A stretch of DNA of 64,000 nucleotides from Spirochaetota bacterium (GCA_016214035.1 JACRPF010000019.1:53926-117925); one strand, 5' to 3'. Shown: positions 35,141 to 43,764, counted from the first letter of the stretch. Numbers and translations are program-made. The notes: a model not told the origin generated them from the sequence alone.

Positions 35141-36001
35141 TCAATGTCCCTGTAGTATTCGAAGAAGGTCATCCCATCTGCCGACATGCTTCAGATAGTT
35201 CACGCAGTGTTCATACAGCACTGCGCTGTCGCTGATGGAAACCGCATCGCTGCAATAGGTGAAGAACGGGAGCAGCCGGTCCTCCTGGGTGATAAATTCA
35301 TCAAGGATGAGCAGCGCCATCGGTCCGCCGCGGCCGATGAAATCCGCTTGCAGCAGCGATTGGATGAACGCGCTGTTGTCGTATGAAGCCCCGGCGAATT
35401 GCATGCGGCATGACCGTCCGTCAAGATGTGCGATTGAAAAATACGCCATCTGTTTCTGTTCATATCCATTCGGATAACCTATGCTGCCGGCATAATGAAC
35501 GGTTGTATTTCCGTACACGCATGTGCGCTGCCAGTGATTATGCCCCGCGATGACGGTACGATGGCGCAGACGTTCCATTACCGGTACATTCGGTCTGCCG
35601 TCAAGGTAGAACAGAAACCCCCCGGCGTTCTCCGGTGTTCCATGGCAGAGCAGTATCGTGTCGTCCTGCAATGTCATCGTTGATGGTAACGAAGCGATGC
35701 GTTTTATCTGCTCAAGCGAACATAATTCCATGGTATGTTTCGACGGGAACAGATGCAGCGGGATATCCGTCCCCGACATCATTTTAGCATGCAGATCGAC
35801 GATGCGTTCCTCACCGTTGCCTTTCACCATGATCACCTGATGCTGTTCAAGCAGCGCATGAATTTCCCGTGAAAACGGGCATGGACAATAGGCATCGCCG
35901 AGACAAATTATCGAGTCAACATGCTCCTTATGCAGATGGTCGAGCACTGCTTTCAGCGCGATGTGGTTGCCGTGTATATCGGCGATCAATCCAATCTTCA
36001 T
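35141..36001 (-). CDS. calcineurin-like metallophosphoesterase
   Basis: 286 residues. The dinuclear-metal motifs are present: DIHGN at 8-12, GD at 35-36 in IICLGDAYCPCP, GNGE at 61-64, a His in LLCHGTPEN and GHNH in VIAGHNHWQRT. The GNGE replaces the common GNHD/E, where a His would normally orient the leaving group, so activity may be lower or altered. The YfcE-like protein phosphatase/phosphodiesterase group is the nearest family. It lies 16 bases downstream of the AraC gene on the same strand and may be co-expressed. Confidence 0.8.
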   Translation of the reverse strand: MKIGLIADIHGNHIALKAVLDHLHKEHVDSIICLGDAYCPCPFSREIHALLEQHQVIMVKGNGEERIVDLHAKMMSGTDIPLHLFPSKHTMELCSLEQIKRIASLPSTMTLQDDTILLCHGTPENAGGFLFYLDGRPNVPVMERLRHRTVIAGHNHWQRTCVYGNTTVHYAGSIGYPNGYEQKQMAYFSIAHLDGRSCRMQFAGASYDNSAFIQSLLQADFIGRGGPMALLILDEFITQEDRLLPFFTYCSDAVSISDSAVLYEHCVNYLKHVGRWDDLLRILQGH

Positions 36002-36016
36002 CGGGTAACGCTCGCG

Positions 36017-36886
36017 TTATATTTTCTTTTTCTGTTGTGCGCGGAAATCAACCGGCGTGATGCCGGCATAGCGCTTGAATATGGTGGCGAAATGCTGGCT
36101 TGAGGAGAAGCCGAGCGCGAGCGCGATATCGGTCACCGCCGTATGACGCGCAGCGAGCATTTCCTTGGCGCGGTCAATCTTCCGGCGCAGGATAAACTCT
36201 TTCGGCGGAATGCCGACCTCAGCGGAGAAAAGCCGTTTTATCTGCGGCACCGAAACACCGGCGGCCGCGGCTATGTCCGCCGTATCTATGGCTTCGTCGC
36301 GGTGTTCATCGATATAGCGCATGGCGTGCGATACCGCCGCGGAAACAGGGTTCTGTTCGCGGTTATTTCCGGCGGCTACCACGTCGAGTATGAATTCCAT
36401 GAACCGGTTCATGATGACACTGCGGTAAAACGGTACATGGTCGATGAGGGCGGCGCACGCATCATCAAGAAGCGTTTTCATCCGGGGATATCCCTGGAAA
36501 CAAACGCGCTCGGATGTGCGCAGAGCTTTAAGTATGTCTTTTGCATCCATCGGGTCGAAACCGAGAAGCGGCGGCTTTTGTTCAATGGTAAGATAGTAGA
36601 GCGCGCATTTTTCCGCGGGCTGATCCGATGAACTGTGCGGAGCGCCGGGCGGCGTTATCAGCACGTCGTTGCCGCGCATTTCATAGCACTCATCGTTCAC
36701 TTCAATAATCTGCCGTCCCGACGAGAGATAGCATATCTCAATAGCGCCCTGATGAGTGTGTTCGGGAATCGGTGTGTTGGCGGTGGAATAGCGATGCATG
36801 CCGAACATGACGAGACCGGGGAGCACGATTTCCTCACGCGTCATGCGCACCGACGCGCCGGAACGGAACGTGGCATGTGATTTCAT
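36017..36886 (-). CDS. AraC family regulator (cupin sensor)
   Basis: 289 residues. An N-terminal cupin-like arabinose-binding-type domain (PIPEHTHQGAIEICYLSSGRQII, His-rich as usual) and two helix-turn-helix units at the C-terminus (DTADIAAAAGVSVPQIKRLFSAEVGIPP and AVTDIALALGFSSSQHFATIFKRYAG). It is divergent from the dehydrogenase pair at 37012-39249, the likely target. The ATG at 36886, not 36970, is correct because TACAAT lies exactly six bases upstream, giving a leaderless mRNA. Confidence 0.9.
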   Translation of the reverse strand: MKSHATFRSGASVRMTREEIVLPGLVMFGMHRYSTANTPIPEHTHQGAIEICYLSSGRQIIEVNDECYEMRGNDVLITPPGAPHSSSDQPAEKCALYYLTIEQKPPLLGFDPMDAKDILKALRTSERVCFQGYPRMKTLLDDACAALIDHVPFYRSVIMNRFMEFILDVVAAGNNREQNPVSAAVSHAMRYIDEHRDEAIDTADIAAAAGVSVPQIKRLFSAEVGIPPKEFILRRKIDRAKEMLAARHTAVTDIALALGFSSSQHFATIFKRYAGITPVDFRAQQKKKI

Positions 36887-36892
36887 GGTGTT

Positions 36893-36920
36893 ATTGTAGC
36901 ATAAGCGTCCGGTATGGCAA
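36893..36920 (-). promoter_or_regulatory. promoter of the AraC gene, leaderless
   Basis: On the minus strand TTGCCA (36915-36920), 16 bases, TACAAT (36893-36898), then six bases to ATG 36886. Confidence 0.6.
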
Positions 36921-36927
36921 GGCGCGC

Positions 36928-36939
36928 ATTGTATACAAT
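36928..36939. promoter_or_regulatory. palindromic ATTGTATACAAT, possible operator
   Basis: A perfect 12-base palindrome in the divergent AraC/dehydrogenase region, just behind the AraC -35 box. Its left part ATTGTATAC recurs at 36985-36993, before the Shine-Dalgarno box of the dehydrogenase gene. Confidence 0.35.
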
Positions 36940-37011
36940 CAGCACACGTCATGCATGTGAACGACAGCACCGCATCTTTCGCTTATTGTATACCTAACGC
37001 AAGGAGTTCAT

Positions 37012-38223
37012 ATGAAAAAGATTGGTTTTGCCATCATCGGCGCGGGAGCGATAGCGAAATCGCACGCTGATGCGATAATCGCCTGCCCGGGTGCACACCT
37101 AGAATCGATTGTATCCGATAATACAGAGCAGGCATCACGGCTTGCCGGGACATATAAAACATCGTACGACAATACGCTGGAACAGGCGCTGTCACGGAGT
37201 GCGGTAGATGCCGTCTGCATCTGCACGCCGAGTTTTCTTCATGCGGATATGGCGGTCACGGCGCTTCATGCCGGACGTCACGTGCTCGTTGAAAAACCGA
37301 TGGATATTTCGGTCGTCAAGGCGGATGCGATGGTTGCCGCAGCGGAACGTTCGGGTAAAACGCTCGGAGTCGTGTTTCAGAACCGCACAAGCGATGCGAT
37401 ACGCGGCGTGAAAGCCGCCATAACCGCGGGCAGGCTCGGACGCATCGTCGCATGCTCGGCACGTGTGAACTGGTTTCGTTCCGAAAAATATTATGCTGCG
37501 TCGGACTGGCGCGGTACCTGGGAAAAGGACGGCGGCGGCGCGGCAATGAACCAGGGCATACATTACATCGACATGCTCATCCATCTGGTAGGTGATATCG
37601 ATTCCGTCACGGCGGAATCAGATACGCTCCATCATGCGGTGGAAACAGAAGATACGATAGCGGCGGTTATCCGGTTTGCGAACGGCGCCATCGGTACGTT
37701 CCAGGCAGCAACGGCGGCGTTCCCGGGACTTCCGCCGGTTATTGAAGTGAGCGGGACCAAGGGCAGCGTCATCATACAGAACGGCGCGGTACGTTTTCGC
37801 TACTACGCGGATGAACATGGCGCCGATGTCGGCGACTACGGGCTTGAAGGGAATGCGTCGGCTCCGTATTTCACGAACGATGCGACGGCGACTGCATACA
37901 GCGGCGGACATGCGTTTGTCATCAATGATTTTGTCACCGCGATACACACCGGCCGCGAGCCGTTCGTCAGCGGTGTTGAAGGCAGAAAATCGCTTGCGGC
38001 GGTGGACGCGATGTACCGTTCCGCGCGGGAAGGCAGCAACATAATCCATTTTAATTCGCCATTACAAACGCGCAGGATGCGCGTCGAACGCCGAAGAGTA
38101 AATGCCATCGCGCGGAAAGCAAGCGCAAGCGGTGCCGGATGCACCGCGAGAGCGACCTCGCACATAGCTATAACACAATGCAATACTGACGAAAATATTC
38201 AGTCTACAATAACCGTAGCTTAA
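37012..38223 (+). CDS. Gfo/Idh/MocA dehydrogenase with repeat-derived C-terminal extension
   Basis: 403 residues. The NAD(P) domain starts GFAIIGAGAIAKSHADAI, the EKP motif is LVEKPMDISV and the C-terminal domain includes DGGGAAMNQGIHYIDMLIHLVGD. Relatives oxidise sugars or inositols. The conserved fold ends near residue 345 (SNIIHFNSP); the last 55 residues are Arg/Ala/Ser/Thr-rich and unlike any dehydrogenase tail. They coincide with a hairpin at 38068-38084 and the 35-base repeat at 38122-38156. The extension is therefore probably due to insertion of a repeat that removed the original stop. AAGGAG precedes the ATG. The ADH follows 21 bases later. Confidence 0.85.
   Translation: MKKIGFAIIGAGAIAKSHADAIIACPGAHLESIVSDNTEQASRLAGTYKTSYDNTLEQALSRSAVDAVCICTPSFLHADMAVTALHAGRHVLVEKPMDISVVKADAMVAAAERSGKTLGVVFQNRTSDAIRGVKAAITAGRLGRIVACSARVNWFRSEKYYAASDWRGTWEKDGGGAAMNQGIHYIDMLIHLVGDIDSVTAESDTLHHAVETEDTIAAVIRFANGAIGTFQAATAAFPGLPPVIEVSGTKGSVIIQNGAVRFRYYADEHGADVGDYGLEGNASAPYFTNDATATAYSGGHAFVINDFVTAIHTGREPFVSGVEGRKSLAAVDAMYRSAREGSNIIHFNSPLQTRRMRVERRRVNAIARKASASGAGCTARATSHIAITQCNTDENIQSTITVA
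38068..38084. repeat. hairpin with 7-bp stem in the 3' end of the dehydrogenase gene
   Basis: ACGCGCA, loop GGA, TGCGCGT. A similarly built hairpin with a different sequence precedes the second repeat copy at 62398. Confidence 0.5.
38122..38156 (+). repeat. 35-base dispersed hairpin repeat, copy 1
   Basis: It matches 62442-62476 at 33 of 35 bases. The central hairpin is GGTGC-CGGAT-GCACC here and GATGC-CGGAT-GCATC in the other copy, so the two differences restore pairing. This copy lies in frame inside the dehydrogenase tail. Confidence 0.75.
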
Positions 38224-38244
38224 AAAGGAATGGAGGAACTTGCC

Positions 38245-39249
38245 ATGCGTGCAGAACGAATTGTTTTCAAAGACAAGATGCAGTGCGATGTTGATTCATA
38301 CGACGCTGTTGTCCGCGATCCGATGGACGTGCTCGTGGAAACGGTATGCTCGCTCGTGAGCGCCGGGACGGAACTTGCGATGTACACGAAGATTCATCCG
38401 CACTTCAGCGATCCGGCGAACACCTGGGCCAAATATCCGTTCTTCCCGGGTTACAGCAGCGTGGGTGTCGTTCGGGAAACGGGCAGCGGTGTAACCGATC
38501 TTGCCGCCGGGGACATGATTTATTTCTGGGGAAAGCACGCGACGTATCAGGTGGTGAACACCAAGTCTTCGCGCATGATAAAGATACCGGCGAACGCTGC
38601 GTATGAACCATTTGTGTTCTATCATATGGCGGAAATTGCGCTCACCGCATCATGGCAGGTTCCCGCTGCGTTCGGCAAATCGGTGCTGGTCGCCGGCATG
38701 GGTGTCATCGGCAATCTCGCGGCGCAGATCTATATGCTTTCCGGCGCGTCGCAGGTTTATGCGTGCGATATCGTTCCGCGGAGACTCGAACAGGCTAAGG
38801 CGTGCGGACTTGTCAACGGCGTCAATACCGCCGGACGCCCGTTCACCGATGCGCTTAAAGAGATCGGCGTGAGCGGTGTGGATATCGCCGTCGAGGCTAT
38901 CGGCGCGAATCCGGTGATACGCGAATGCCTGAAAGCCGTCCGTAAGAACGGCTCGGCGGTACTTCTCGGCAGTCCCCGCACGCCGATGGAAGTTGATATG
39001 TACAGCGACATACACTGCAAGGGACTCCACCTGGTGGGCGCGCACGAAGCGTCGCTTACTCCCGACGAAAAGCGGCGTGTGGAGCCGTATCTTATCACGC
39101 TCCTCGCGAACGATCTGCTGCGCACCGGTCCGCTCATCACGCATCGCTGCGAATTGACGGATGCGCCCGCAGTATATGACGGACTGCTCAATAAAAAAGA
39201 CGAGTTCACCGGCGTTCTGTTCACGTACGGGAAAAAACTGGCGGCATAG
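38245..39249 (+). CDS. zinc-type medium-chain alcohol/sugar dehydrogenase
   Basis: 334 residues of the MDR family. The N-terminal catalytic domain holds ETVCSLVSAGTELAMY and PFFPGYSSVGVV, and the coenzyme domain begins SVLVAGMGVIGNLAAQIY (the Rossmann Gly pattern). Several MDR members linked to Gfo/Idh proteins act in sugar or bacteriochlorophyllide-like pathways; the reaction here is unknown. Classical Cys/His zinc ligands near residue 40 are not obvious, so catalytic zinc may be absent. GGAGG lies eight bases before ATG 38245, chosen over 38230. The preceding Gfo/Idh/MocA gene ends 21 bases upstream, so they form an operon. Confidence 0.82.
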   Translation: MRAERIVFKDKMQCDVDSYDAVVRDPMDVLVETVCSLVSAGTELAMYTKIHPHFSDPANTWAKYPFFPGYSSVGVVRETGSGVTDLAAGDMIYFWGKHATYQVVNTKSSRMIKIPANAAYEPFVFYHMAEIALTASWQVPAAFGKSVLVAGMGVIGNLAAQIYMLSGASQVYACDIVPRRLEQAKACGLVNGVNTAGRPFTDALKEIGVSGVDIAVEAIGANPVIRECLKAVRKNGSAVLLGSPRTPMEVDMYSDIHCKGLHLVGAHEASLTPDEKRRVEPYLITLLANDLLRTGPLITHRCELTDAPAVYDGLLNKKDEFTGVLFTYGKKLAA

Positions 39250-39296
39250 GATTGCTGTTCGCGCGGCCTCGGTGTGGGATATTCCGAATGGCGGAG

Positions 39297-39324
39297 TGGA
39301 TTTTTTTCGGGAATAGATTATACT
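39297..39324 (+). promoter_or_regulatory. putative promoter of the double-ACT gene
   Basis: A weak TGGATT, 16 bases, then TATACT at 39319-39324; a second TATACT overlaps at 39324-39329. Confidence 0.35.
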
Positions 39325-39378
39325 ATACTGTATGAGTAGGATATTCAGTTCAAAAAATCCACGTACACAGGCGGAACA

Positions 39379-39810
39379 ATGGAAAAAGTCAAAAAAGCGA
39401 AAGAAGTGAAGATCACGACGAAAAACGGTGTCGGAGTATTGTCCGGTCTTGCGAGTCTCATGGCGGATAATGGCGTGAATATCGAGAGTGTGTGCGCGTA
39501 TACCAACGGTGATATGGCGACGTTCAGCTTTCTCACCGCCAATAATCAAAAAGTAAAAGATCTGCTGAAAGGAAAAGACCTTCGTATTGAAGAGCGCGAT
39601 GTGGTGGTTCTGGTGCTGTGGAACCGTCCGGGTGTTCTTGCGGAGGTTGCATCGAAATTCAGCCAGAAGGGGCTGGACCTTGAATATGTCTACGGCACCA
39701 GTCTTCCGAACAGTGAAATGACGACGATAGTATTCTCTTCAAAAGATAACGAAAAGGCGTCCGCAGTATTCGATGAGATCGTCATTGAAGAATCTGGAAA
39801 ATCGTTTTAA
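39379..39810 (+). CDS. tandem ACT-domain protein
   Basis: 143 residues consisting of two ACT domains: KEVKITTKNGVGVLSGLASLM with NIESVCAYTNGDMATF, and VVVLVLWNRPGVLAEVASKF with DLEYVYGTSL. Such stand-alone double-ACT proteins are thought to bind amino acids and regulate metabolism; the ligand is unknown. The protein is soluble with no signal peptide. It has its own promoter-like TATACT boxes about 50 bases upstream of the ATG and is not coupled to the ADH gene. It converges with thpR. Confidence 0.85.
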   Translation: MEKVKKAKEVKITTKNGVGVLSGLASLMADNGVNIESVCAYTNGDMATFSFLTANNQKVKDLLKGKDLRIEERDVVVLVLWNRPGVLAEVASKFSQKGLDLEYVYGTSLPNSEMTTIVFSSKDNEKASAVFDEIVIEESGKSF

Positions 39811-39830
39811 AAATACCGACAGCAATAAGC

Positions 39831-40406
39831 TTACGTTCGAAAAAGCGCCGTATTCATTGAAGTGTATACCGGCCCGTCGGGCGTCAGTTCGCTTTTCAAT
39901 AGATGCACGGCATCGACGCGGATAATATCCGGCATCACAAACTGCGCTGATTCCAATGCGCGGCCAATGTGCGCAGCGTCCGACGTACCCGAGTTTTGAA
40001 TGACGCGCCCGAGTGTGAGATGCGGCGTGTACGCGCGTTCTTCGGGCCGATACCCGAGCGATTCTGCGCCCGATGCGATGGTGCGCTGCAGCGTACTAAG
40101 ATCGTCCGGGGCTTGAATACCGGCATAGATGACGTGCGGATGACGTTTGTCGGGAAATGCACCGATACCGCTGATGCGTATATCGAACGGATGTGCGGCT
40201 TTGGTTTGTTCGGCAAGCATGCGGGCATAAGCATCGACATCAGCGGACGGTATATCACCCAGAAACAGCAGTGTCAGGTGCATGTTTTTTGCCGGCACCC
40301 ATCGTACGGATGCGCGGATCTTTGTTCGCAGTCCGGCGGTTTCTCCGTATATCGCCGTCTGGATATCCGCCGGCATTTTTATCGCGATGAAAGCGCGCAC
40401 GGGCAT
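39831..40406 (-). CDS. thpR: RNA 2',3'-cyclic phosphodiesterase (LigT/ThpR)
   Basis: 191 residues. The two catalytic HxT motifs of the 2H phosphoesterase superfamily are present: HLTL at 43-46 (KNMHLTLLFLGD) and HLTL at 129-132 (YTPHLTLGRV). The N-terminus RAFIAIKMP is standard. The enzyme hydrolyses 2',3'-cyclic phosphates in RNA. It is the last gene of a four-gene minus-strand operon; its ATG lies just after the stop of the DUF6320 gene (GTG 40409 is an alternative start one codon earlier). Confidence 0.92.
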   Translation of the reverse strand: MPVRAFIAIKMPADIQTAIYGETAGLRTKIRASVRWVPAKNMHLTLLFLGDIPSADVDAYARMLAEQTKAAHPFDIRISGIGAFPDKRHPHVIYAGIQAPDDLSTLQRTIASGAESLGYRPEERAYTPHLTLGRVIQNSGTSDAAHIGRALESAQFVMPDIIRVDAVHLLKSELTPDGPVYTSMNTALFRT

Positions 40407-40409
40407 CAC

Positions 40410-41117
40410 TCACACATGGAATACTTTCTTCATGTCAAGCGCATGGAAACGGTAATGGATGAAGAACAGCACCGCCATGGGTACGATGATCGCGACGCAT
40501 ACGATGACAGACCAGCTCAGCCCGAATCTGCCCGTTGAATAGATATGGATGAGCATGTCTATTCCCACGCACCAGACGGTAGCGTCGGCGAGAAAGAATG
40601 CGGGAATGTTAAGCCCGTTGCGCCGTGTGGTGCGTATGTAGACGACCATGATGACGAAGAGCACCACGAACAGGAGCAGTATGGGAAGACCGAGTATGAG
40701 AAACCACTCGATCGCGCCGCTGAACATGTCGATGAGGAAGAGATACACAGCAAGCGACAGCGTCGTCGCGATGCCCACCTGCACCGGATGCCGGCGGAGC
40801 ACCAGCGCGCCGTTGGCGAGTATGCCGAGGAGCACCACCGAGATGAATGCGTATTTCGACCAGCTTATCGAACGGGTAAGCAGTAAATCGATGACGACGA
40901 TCATGAACGCCGATGCGGCGATGATGAAATTGATGATCTCGCGCGCAAGTCTGAGCTTTGCTTCGCCGGTGAGTGTATCGCTTTTGGTGATCGTCGCCGG
41001 ATAGATGCCGGCCGGTGTCCGTACATCGGCAGCGTTCTCGGTGACCGCGGACGTGCAGAGCGGACATGAACTGACCGACGCATCCACTTCCACGCCGCAT
41101 GAGGTGCAATAAGGCAT
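40410..41117 (-). CDS. zinc-ribbon membrane protein (DUF6320-type)
   Basis: 235 residues. A short N-terminal zinc ribbon has Cys4, Cys7, Cys18 and Cys21 (YCTSCGVE and CPLCTS). Six or so hydrophobic segments from about residue 60 to 225 (for example FIIAASAFMIVVIDLLL and ILGLPILLLFVVLFVIMVVYI) place the rest in the inner membrane. This layout resembles the DUF6320 family often found next to alcohol acetyltransferase-like proteins; the acyltransferase gene is directly upstream here. The function is unknown. AGGAGT precedes the ATG. Confidence 0.75.
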   Translation of the reverse strand: MPYCTSCGVEVDASVSSCPLCTSAVTENAADVRTPAGIYPATITKSDTLTGEAKLRLAREIINFIIAASAFMIVVIDLLLTRSISWSKYAFISVVLLGILANGALVLRRHPVQVGIATTLSLAVYLFLIDMFSGAIEWFLILGLPILLLFVVLFVIMVVYIRTTRRNGLNIPAFFLADATVWCVGIDMLIHIYSTGRFGLSWSVIVCVAIIVPMAVLFFIHYRFHALDMKKVFHV

Positions 41118-41130
41118 ATGAACTCCTGAC

Positions 41131-42450
41131 CTAATTGGTGATTATCTTTACCGGCACGCCCATGGAGACAAGCCTCCGGAAAAACAGTTTTTCCAGTATC
41201 GGTTCCATGCTCGTTCTGCCGAAGGTGATGGACATGGTGTTGCCGAACGTTATAATGCCGCCGCTCACGGTGGTGATCGCGCTCGGATCCGGGATCAAGT
41301 CGAAGCGTTCGATGTGCTCAGACATGCTCTGCGGAAGCGACACGATGCCCAGATTCGACATGCTCGTCGTTTTTGTATCCTCACCGAGCGTCCGGTATAA
41401 ACGGCGGAGTACGATGTTTTTCAAGAATAACGGCGCCATCCGGTTCGCTACGGCAAGTTCGGCGCGGACATTGCGCGCGAGCTGGCGGCGGACCGTTTTT
41501 TCATTGATAACCATGGAAAGATAATGATATACATGCGCCGCGACCTCTTCAAACGTATAGGTTCCCAGCCGGAGGTCGATCTCAGGGAATATGGGAATAA
41601 AAAAGTTCCGCATGCTTTTCGACGAGAAGAAGCTCCGTATGTTCACCGGCACAACAATGCGAAGCGGCCGCAGGTCACGGTGATCGAGCCGGTCATGCGA
41701 CTGTGCAATCACGATGTCCTGAAGCGCCATGAACGCGGTGGCGATGATAAATGCCGAAACAGAGACGCCGTTTTTTTTCGCCTGTGCCACAAGCACATTC
41801 GCGGGAATTATGCCGGTGGTGATGTGGTATATACCGGGGTCTTCGGGTTCGTCTGAAATATGGTATGCCGCGTCCATGCGTTTCAGTTTCGGCAGGCCTT
41901 TTTCAAAATGCGTGATGAAATCGTCACGATACTCGCCTTCGTCGGGAGTTTCATCGACACGGAGTATGCCCGTCCAGTCGTCGATGACAACGCCGCACTC
42001 CGTGAGATATACCGCGAGCAGTGTTTTAAAGAACGTCAGCGCACCCATGCCGTCGGTCAATGCATGCGAGAACTCAACGGCTATCATGGTTTTATAGGCG
42101 TATACCTGAAACGGGAAAGCGCCGCGGCGGGTGAGCGTGCGTTTACGGCATGGATACCGCGAGTCGGCATGCACTGACGGTGTTCCGGTGTTGGTGTCGA
42201 AATAGTACCAGAAAAATCCCGCTTTCAGCTGCACGCAGTAATAGGGAAAGCGCTTCATGCAGGCGGTCAGCGCGCGCTGCAGCGCACCGGCGTGCACGGG
42301 CTTTTTCATGAGCGCCTGAATACGGAAAAGCGATGTAACGCGCGATGATATCACGCCCGGATAGAGTTTCCCGGTGTTGTCGAGACGGTACCACGGCGCT
42401 TCTTTTACCGGTGTGGTCATCATACGCTCATACCGTGCATGTTCTTTCAT
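41131..42450 (-). CDS. alcohol acetyltransferase/condensation-fold acyltransferase
   Basis: 439 residues of the CoA-dependent acyltransferase fold. The catalytic HxxxDG motif is HALTDG at 129-134. A DFGWG-like second motif is not clearly present. Related proteins include yeast alcohol acetyltransferases and wax ester synthases; the acceptor here is unknown. The ATG overlaps the stop of the upstream GH-A gene by four bases (ATGA), so they are translationally coupled. The DUF6320-type membrane protein follows 13 bases later, a pairing I recall from other bacteria. Confidence 0.7.
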   Translation of the reverse strand: MKEHARYERMMTTPVKEAPWYRLDNTGKLYPGVISSRVTSLFRIQALMKKPVHAGALQRALTACMKRFPYYCVQLKAGFFWYYFDTNTGTPSVHADSRYPCRKRTLTRRGAFPFQVYAYKTMIAVEFSHALTDGMGALTFFKTLLAVYLTECGVVIDDWTGILRVDETPDEGEYRDDFITHFEKGLPKLKRMDAAYHISDEPEDPGIYHITTGIIPANVLVAQAKKNGVSVSAFIIATAFMALQDIVIAQSHDRLDHRDLRPLRIVVPVNIRSFFSSKSMRNFFIPIFPEIDLRLGTYTFEEVAAHVYHYLSMVINEKTVRRQLARNVRAELAVANRMAPLFLKNIVLRRLYRTLGEDTKTTSMSNLGIVSLPQSMSEHIERFDLIPDPSAITTVSGGIITFGNTMSITFGRTSMEPILEKLFFRRLVSMGVPVKIITN

Positions 42451-43730
42451 TTCAGAACAAGCACCGTCACCGATTCCGGCGCCAGCGGCAGTGACCGTAA
42501 CGGTTCTCTGCTCAGATTTGTCTGTATGCCGTTTGTCTCAACCGAATATTGTGTATACTGCGTGAAATTCCCATCGGCAGAGATCGACACCTCCTGTGGT
42601 GTTTCAGAGCGGTTGGCCAGTGAAAGCGCCACGCTGCCGTCTGCGTTCCTGACGGCAAACGGTACCACCGCGGATTCCGATGATGCTGCGGACAGTATGG
42701 TGCCGGTGAAATACTTGTTATAGAGCATGAATACATAACCGCCGGGGAAAAATTTGTATTTGGTGGACATTTTGCCGTAGGTGTTGTCCGAATCGTTCCA
42801 GGCGAGCATATAATCAACACCGCCGGATTCGGCGGCGTTCTTCATGTGCAATGCATCATATACGGCACTGCGGTAGCTCACCATGAAATGACGCTTGCTG
42901 TCCGCCTGCCAGTTGTAGAACATGTTCCATTCATCAAGCCATACGGGGAGCGTGAATCCGCGTTCCGTGAGCGCATTGCGGACTTTGGTATTATCAGCAG
43001 TAACCGCCTTATCATAGATGGACTGCATATCGGCGTTTGAACTCCCCGTCACGTATCCGTGATAACTGTAGAACGCAATCTCATTTCCCGCTATTGACAG
43101 AAGCTCCGACGCCTGCGCGGGCATCGTCCACGACCACGCGTTCGCGCCCACGTGTATCGACGGGTCTTTCGCGAGCATCGCCGCTTTACAGGCGCGGAAT
43201 ATCCCCGCAAGCACGGCGCCGTCGCCTTTCTGTTTGTAGCCGCCGAGCTCCGCTTCGTTGAGCGTCTCCCACCACTGTACGCCGGCATTGCATTCGATGT
43301 TGATGTAGTGCACCATATCGGCGCACCATGCGGCATAATCTGCGATGTGATCATCGTCAAGACGTTTGTCGTTGTTCTCGTCCATCCAGAACGGCGGTTT
43401 GCAGATGGTCACGAGCTTTATCGGAAATTTCGAAGCAAGCGCCGCCATCACCCGCTGAACGGCGTTCGTGTTCAGGCAGCGGTTCGACGCGTCTATCCAT
43501 TTCGACATTCCCATGTTGTGAAAACGCACCACCGATACGCCCATCGCCGCGAGGTTCGCCTGATATTCCGGAGATTCGGCAGTCTCGGGGTCGAACGCGC
43601 GCCAGAGATTGATGCCGTAAAGGTTTTTCGATACCGTCCGCGCTGTAGCCGCACCGACGGTGATGTCGGCAGCCGGAAGTGTCGCGGCCGCGATGATGGA
43701 AATTGCGATAACGACGCGTATGCTGTTCAT
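42447..43730 (-). CDS. clan GH-A glycoside hydrolase, GH39-like
   Basis: 427 residues with a signal peptide (MNSIRVVIAISIIAAATLPAA), so it acts in the periplasm or outside the cell. The TIM barrel carries the clan GH-A pair: acid/base Glu159 in WWETLNEAE and nucleophile Glu267 in VWLDEWNMF. GINLWRAFDPETAES and GVSVVRFHNMGMSKW are early barrel strands. A beta-sandwich domain follows from about residue 345. Among GH-A families it most resembles GH39/GH51-type beta-xylosidases and arabinofuranosidases, but the substrate is not resolved. CGGAG precedes the ATG. First gene of the operon to thpR. Confidence 0.75.
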   Translation of the reverse strand: MNSIRVVIAISIIAAATLPAADITVGAATARTVSKNLYGINLWRAFDPETAESPEYQANLAAMGVSVVRFHNMGMSKWIDASNRCLNTNAVQRVMAALASKFPIKLVTICKPPFWMDENNDKRLDDDHIADYAAWCADMVHYINIECNAGVQWWETLNEAELGGYKQKGDGAVLAGIFRACKAAMLAKDPSIHVGANAWSWTMPAQASELLSIAGNEIAFYSYHGYVTGSSNADMQSIYDKAVTADNTKVRNALTERGFTLPVWLDEWNMFYNWQADSKRHFMVSYRSAVYDALHMKNAAESGGVDYMLAWNDSDNTYGKMSTKYKFFPGGYVFMLYNKYFTGTILSAASSESAVVPFAVRNADGSVALSLANRSETPQEVSISADGNFTQYTQYSVETNGIQTNLSREPLRSLPLAPESVTVLVLK

Positions 43731-43764
43731 AAGTACTCCGGGCGGATAGAGAACGATATTGAGG

